Shown here: positions 9,398 to 9,918 of the stretch, piece by piece
How positions within the stretch are numbered: the first letter of the stretch is position 1
Layout of the letters: each line of letters begins with the position of its first letter
DNA from: Methanobacterium sp.
Lineage (GTDB): Archaea > Methanobacteriota > Methanobacteria > Methanobacteriales > Methanobacteriaceae
DNA: 9,918 nucleotides
Assembly: GCA_030539815.1 (NCBI GenBank)
Contig: JAUNXM010000068.1
Location: 1 to 9,918, forward strand
Reading direction: 5' to 3'
Translations under genes and position numbers: made by a program
Notes under the pieces: model-generated
What the model saw: the letters and a program-made list of their open reading frames with translations, nothing else
Told to the model about the DNA's origin: nothing
Database searches by the model: none

Positions 9398-9441
9398 GGG
9401 AGTCCCAGTTTAGAATTATATTTAAGTGGGAGTACCAGTTT
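9398..9441 (+). repeat. Two direct repeats, 30-base period, with a partial third copy nearby
   Basis: GGGAGTCCCAGTTT (9398-9411) recurs as GGGAGTACCAGTTT (9428-9441), exactly 30 bases later, and both are followed by similar AT-rich sequence. A looser third copy, GGGGTTCAGTTTGAA, begins near 9487. Placed 60-160 bases upstream of a TATA box, they could be regulator binding sites. Confidence 0.5.
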
Positions 9442-9558
9442 GAAATTAAATATAGTGCAAGAATTTCTCATTGGAATTATTTAGGTGGGGTTCAGTTTGA
9501 ATAGTATATCCAATTTTGATTTATCCAATGATTATAAGAGGGAGTTATGTACTAAAGG

Positions 9559-9570
9559 GATATATATACT
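9559..9570 (+). promoter_or_regulatory. Strong TATA box of the secreted-protein gene
   Basis: AAAGGGATATATATACTT combines a purine-rich BRE with TATATATA (from 9561). Transcription would start about 25-30 bases downstream, near 9590, only about 10 bases before the ATG. No Shine-Dalgarno sequence is visible there, so the mRNA may be leaderless or nearly so. Confidence 0.6.
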
Positions 9571-9598
9571 TGGAAAACATACAATAAGTTGTGTTATT

Positions 9599-9918
9599 AT
9601 GAACAAAGATTATAAATTGATGGGCGGTTTGATACCTATCATATTGATTTTATGCGTTGGTTTGTATGGAATCCCAGTTTTAGGTTCACAAACTGATTCA
9701 CAGCTAAGTTCGGTAGATTATAATGGTACTGATACCTCTAATACTACCAATAACAATACAGTAGCCAGTGATGAAACGGACACTATTGATGATGATTCAG
9801 ATCAAACTTCCACTGGAGTGACCCGATCAACTACCAGTGGATCAACATCTAACACAAATGCCAATACTGGTGACACAACAACTCCTTCAAATCCAACTCC
9901 GGAACCAGAACCAACTCC
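9599..9918 (+). CDS. Secreted Ser/Thr/Asn/Asp-rich protein, 3'-truncated by window edge
   Basis: Not recognised beyond its architecture. The ATG at 9599 opens MNKDYKLMGGLIPIILILCV, a signal-peptide or signal-anchor sequence with a Lys-bearing start, a hydrophobic core and a likely cleavage site near VLGSQT (about residues 27-32). The next 70 residues are low-complexity and hydrophilic, rich in Thr, Ser, Asn and Asp, with N-x-T sites (such as NGTD and NTTN) and the acidic run DTIDDDSD. The last visible part turns to a Pro/Glu/Thr spacer (SNPTPEPEPTP). Such linkers usually join a signal peptide to wall-binding, adhesin or enzyme domains, which would lie beyond the window. The frame is open through base 918 of the final kilobase with no stop. 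A strong TATA box precedes it, and no ribosome binding site is visible. Confidence 0.72.
   Translation, partial: MNKDYKLMGGLIPIILILCVGLYGIPVLGSQTDSQLSSVDYNGTDTSNTTNNNTVASDETDTIDDDSDQTSTGVTRSTTSGSTSNTNANTGDTTTPSNPTPEPEPT

Noticed and set aside
9390..9500. CRISPR-like repeats
   Set aside because: Only two good copies of 14 bases with a 30-base period, imperfect, no cas genes nearby; better read as possible operator sites.

Overview
The window looks like part of a cell-surface polysaccharide locus from a methanogenic archaeon, most probably a Methanobacterium-like member of the Methanobacteriales. This assignment is inferred. The DNA is AT-rich, and ribosome binding sites resemble GGAGGATC, AGGTGA and GGTGA. 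Archaeal TATA boxes (TATATATA, CTTATAGT) sit at sensible distances from start codons, and TTG and GTG starts occur. A DUF1616 membrane protein and a zinc-ribbon/CARDB surface protein are typical of methanogens. The sugar-polymer enzymes themselves look bacterial in type.

Layout: bases 1-2726 (+) hold a tightly packed operon. It begins with the 3' part of a UDP-glucose 6-dehydrogenase gene, followed by the permease and ATPase of a Wzm/Wzt (TagG/TagH)-type polysaccharide ABC exporter. Both exporter genes are frameshifted. The permease seems to have lost about 11 bp between short direct repeats, and the ATPase has one T too many in a T6 run. Bases 2805-3755 (+) encode a family-2 glycosyltransferase. 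Bases 3785-4459 (-) encode a zinc-ribbon, one-helix, CARDB protein, convergent with the glycosyltransferase. A 366-base AT-rich divergent region follows. Bases 4826-7134 (+) hold a second, rhamnosyltransferase-like GT2 and a full-length polyprenyl glycosylphosphotransferase, with stop and start codons nearly touching. Bases 7158-9275 (-) encode an LCP (LytR-CpsA-Psr) protein and, upstream of it in the same probable operon, a DUF1616 protein with an internal duplication. After a 323-base AT-rich region containing short direct repeats and a strong TATA box, a secreted Ser/Thr/Asn/Asp-rich protein starts at 9599 and runs off the window.

How they may work together (inference): the dehydrogenase would supply UDP-glucuronate. 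The glycosylphosphotransferase would load the first sugar phosphate on a polyprenyl phosphate at the inner face of the membrane, and the two GT2 enzymes would extend it. The ABC exporter would carry the lipid-linked polymer across, and the LCP protein would attach it to a wall acceptor, which in Methanobacteriales would be pseudomurein or a surface protein. This mirrors teichuronic/teichoic acid or capsule attachment in Gram-positive bacteria. If the two frameshifts are real, the export step is lost or supplied from elsewhere. If they are sequence errors, the set is nearly complete. This archaeal teichoic-like attachment pathway is the most interesting idea in the window. No CRISPR array, tRNA, rRNA or insertion sequence was seen.
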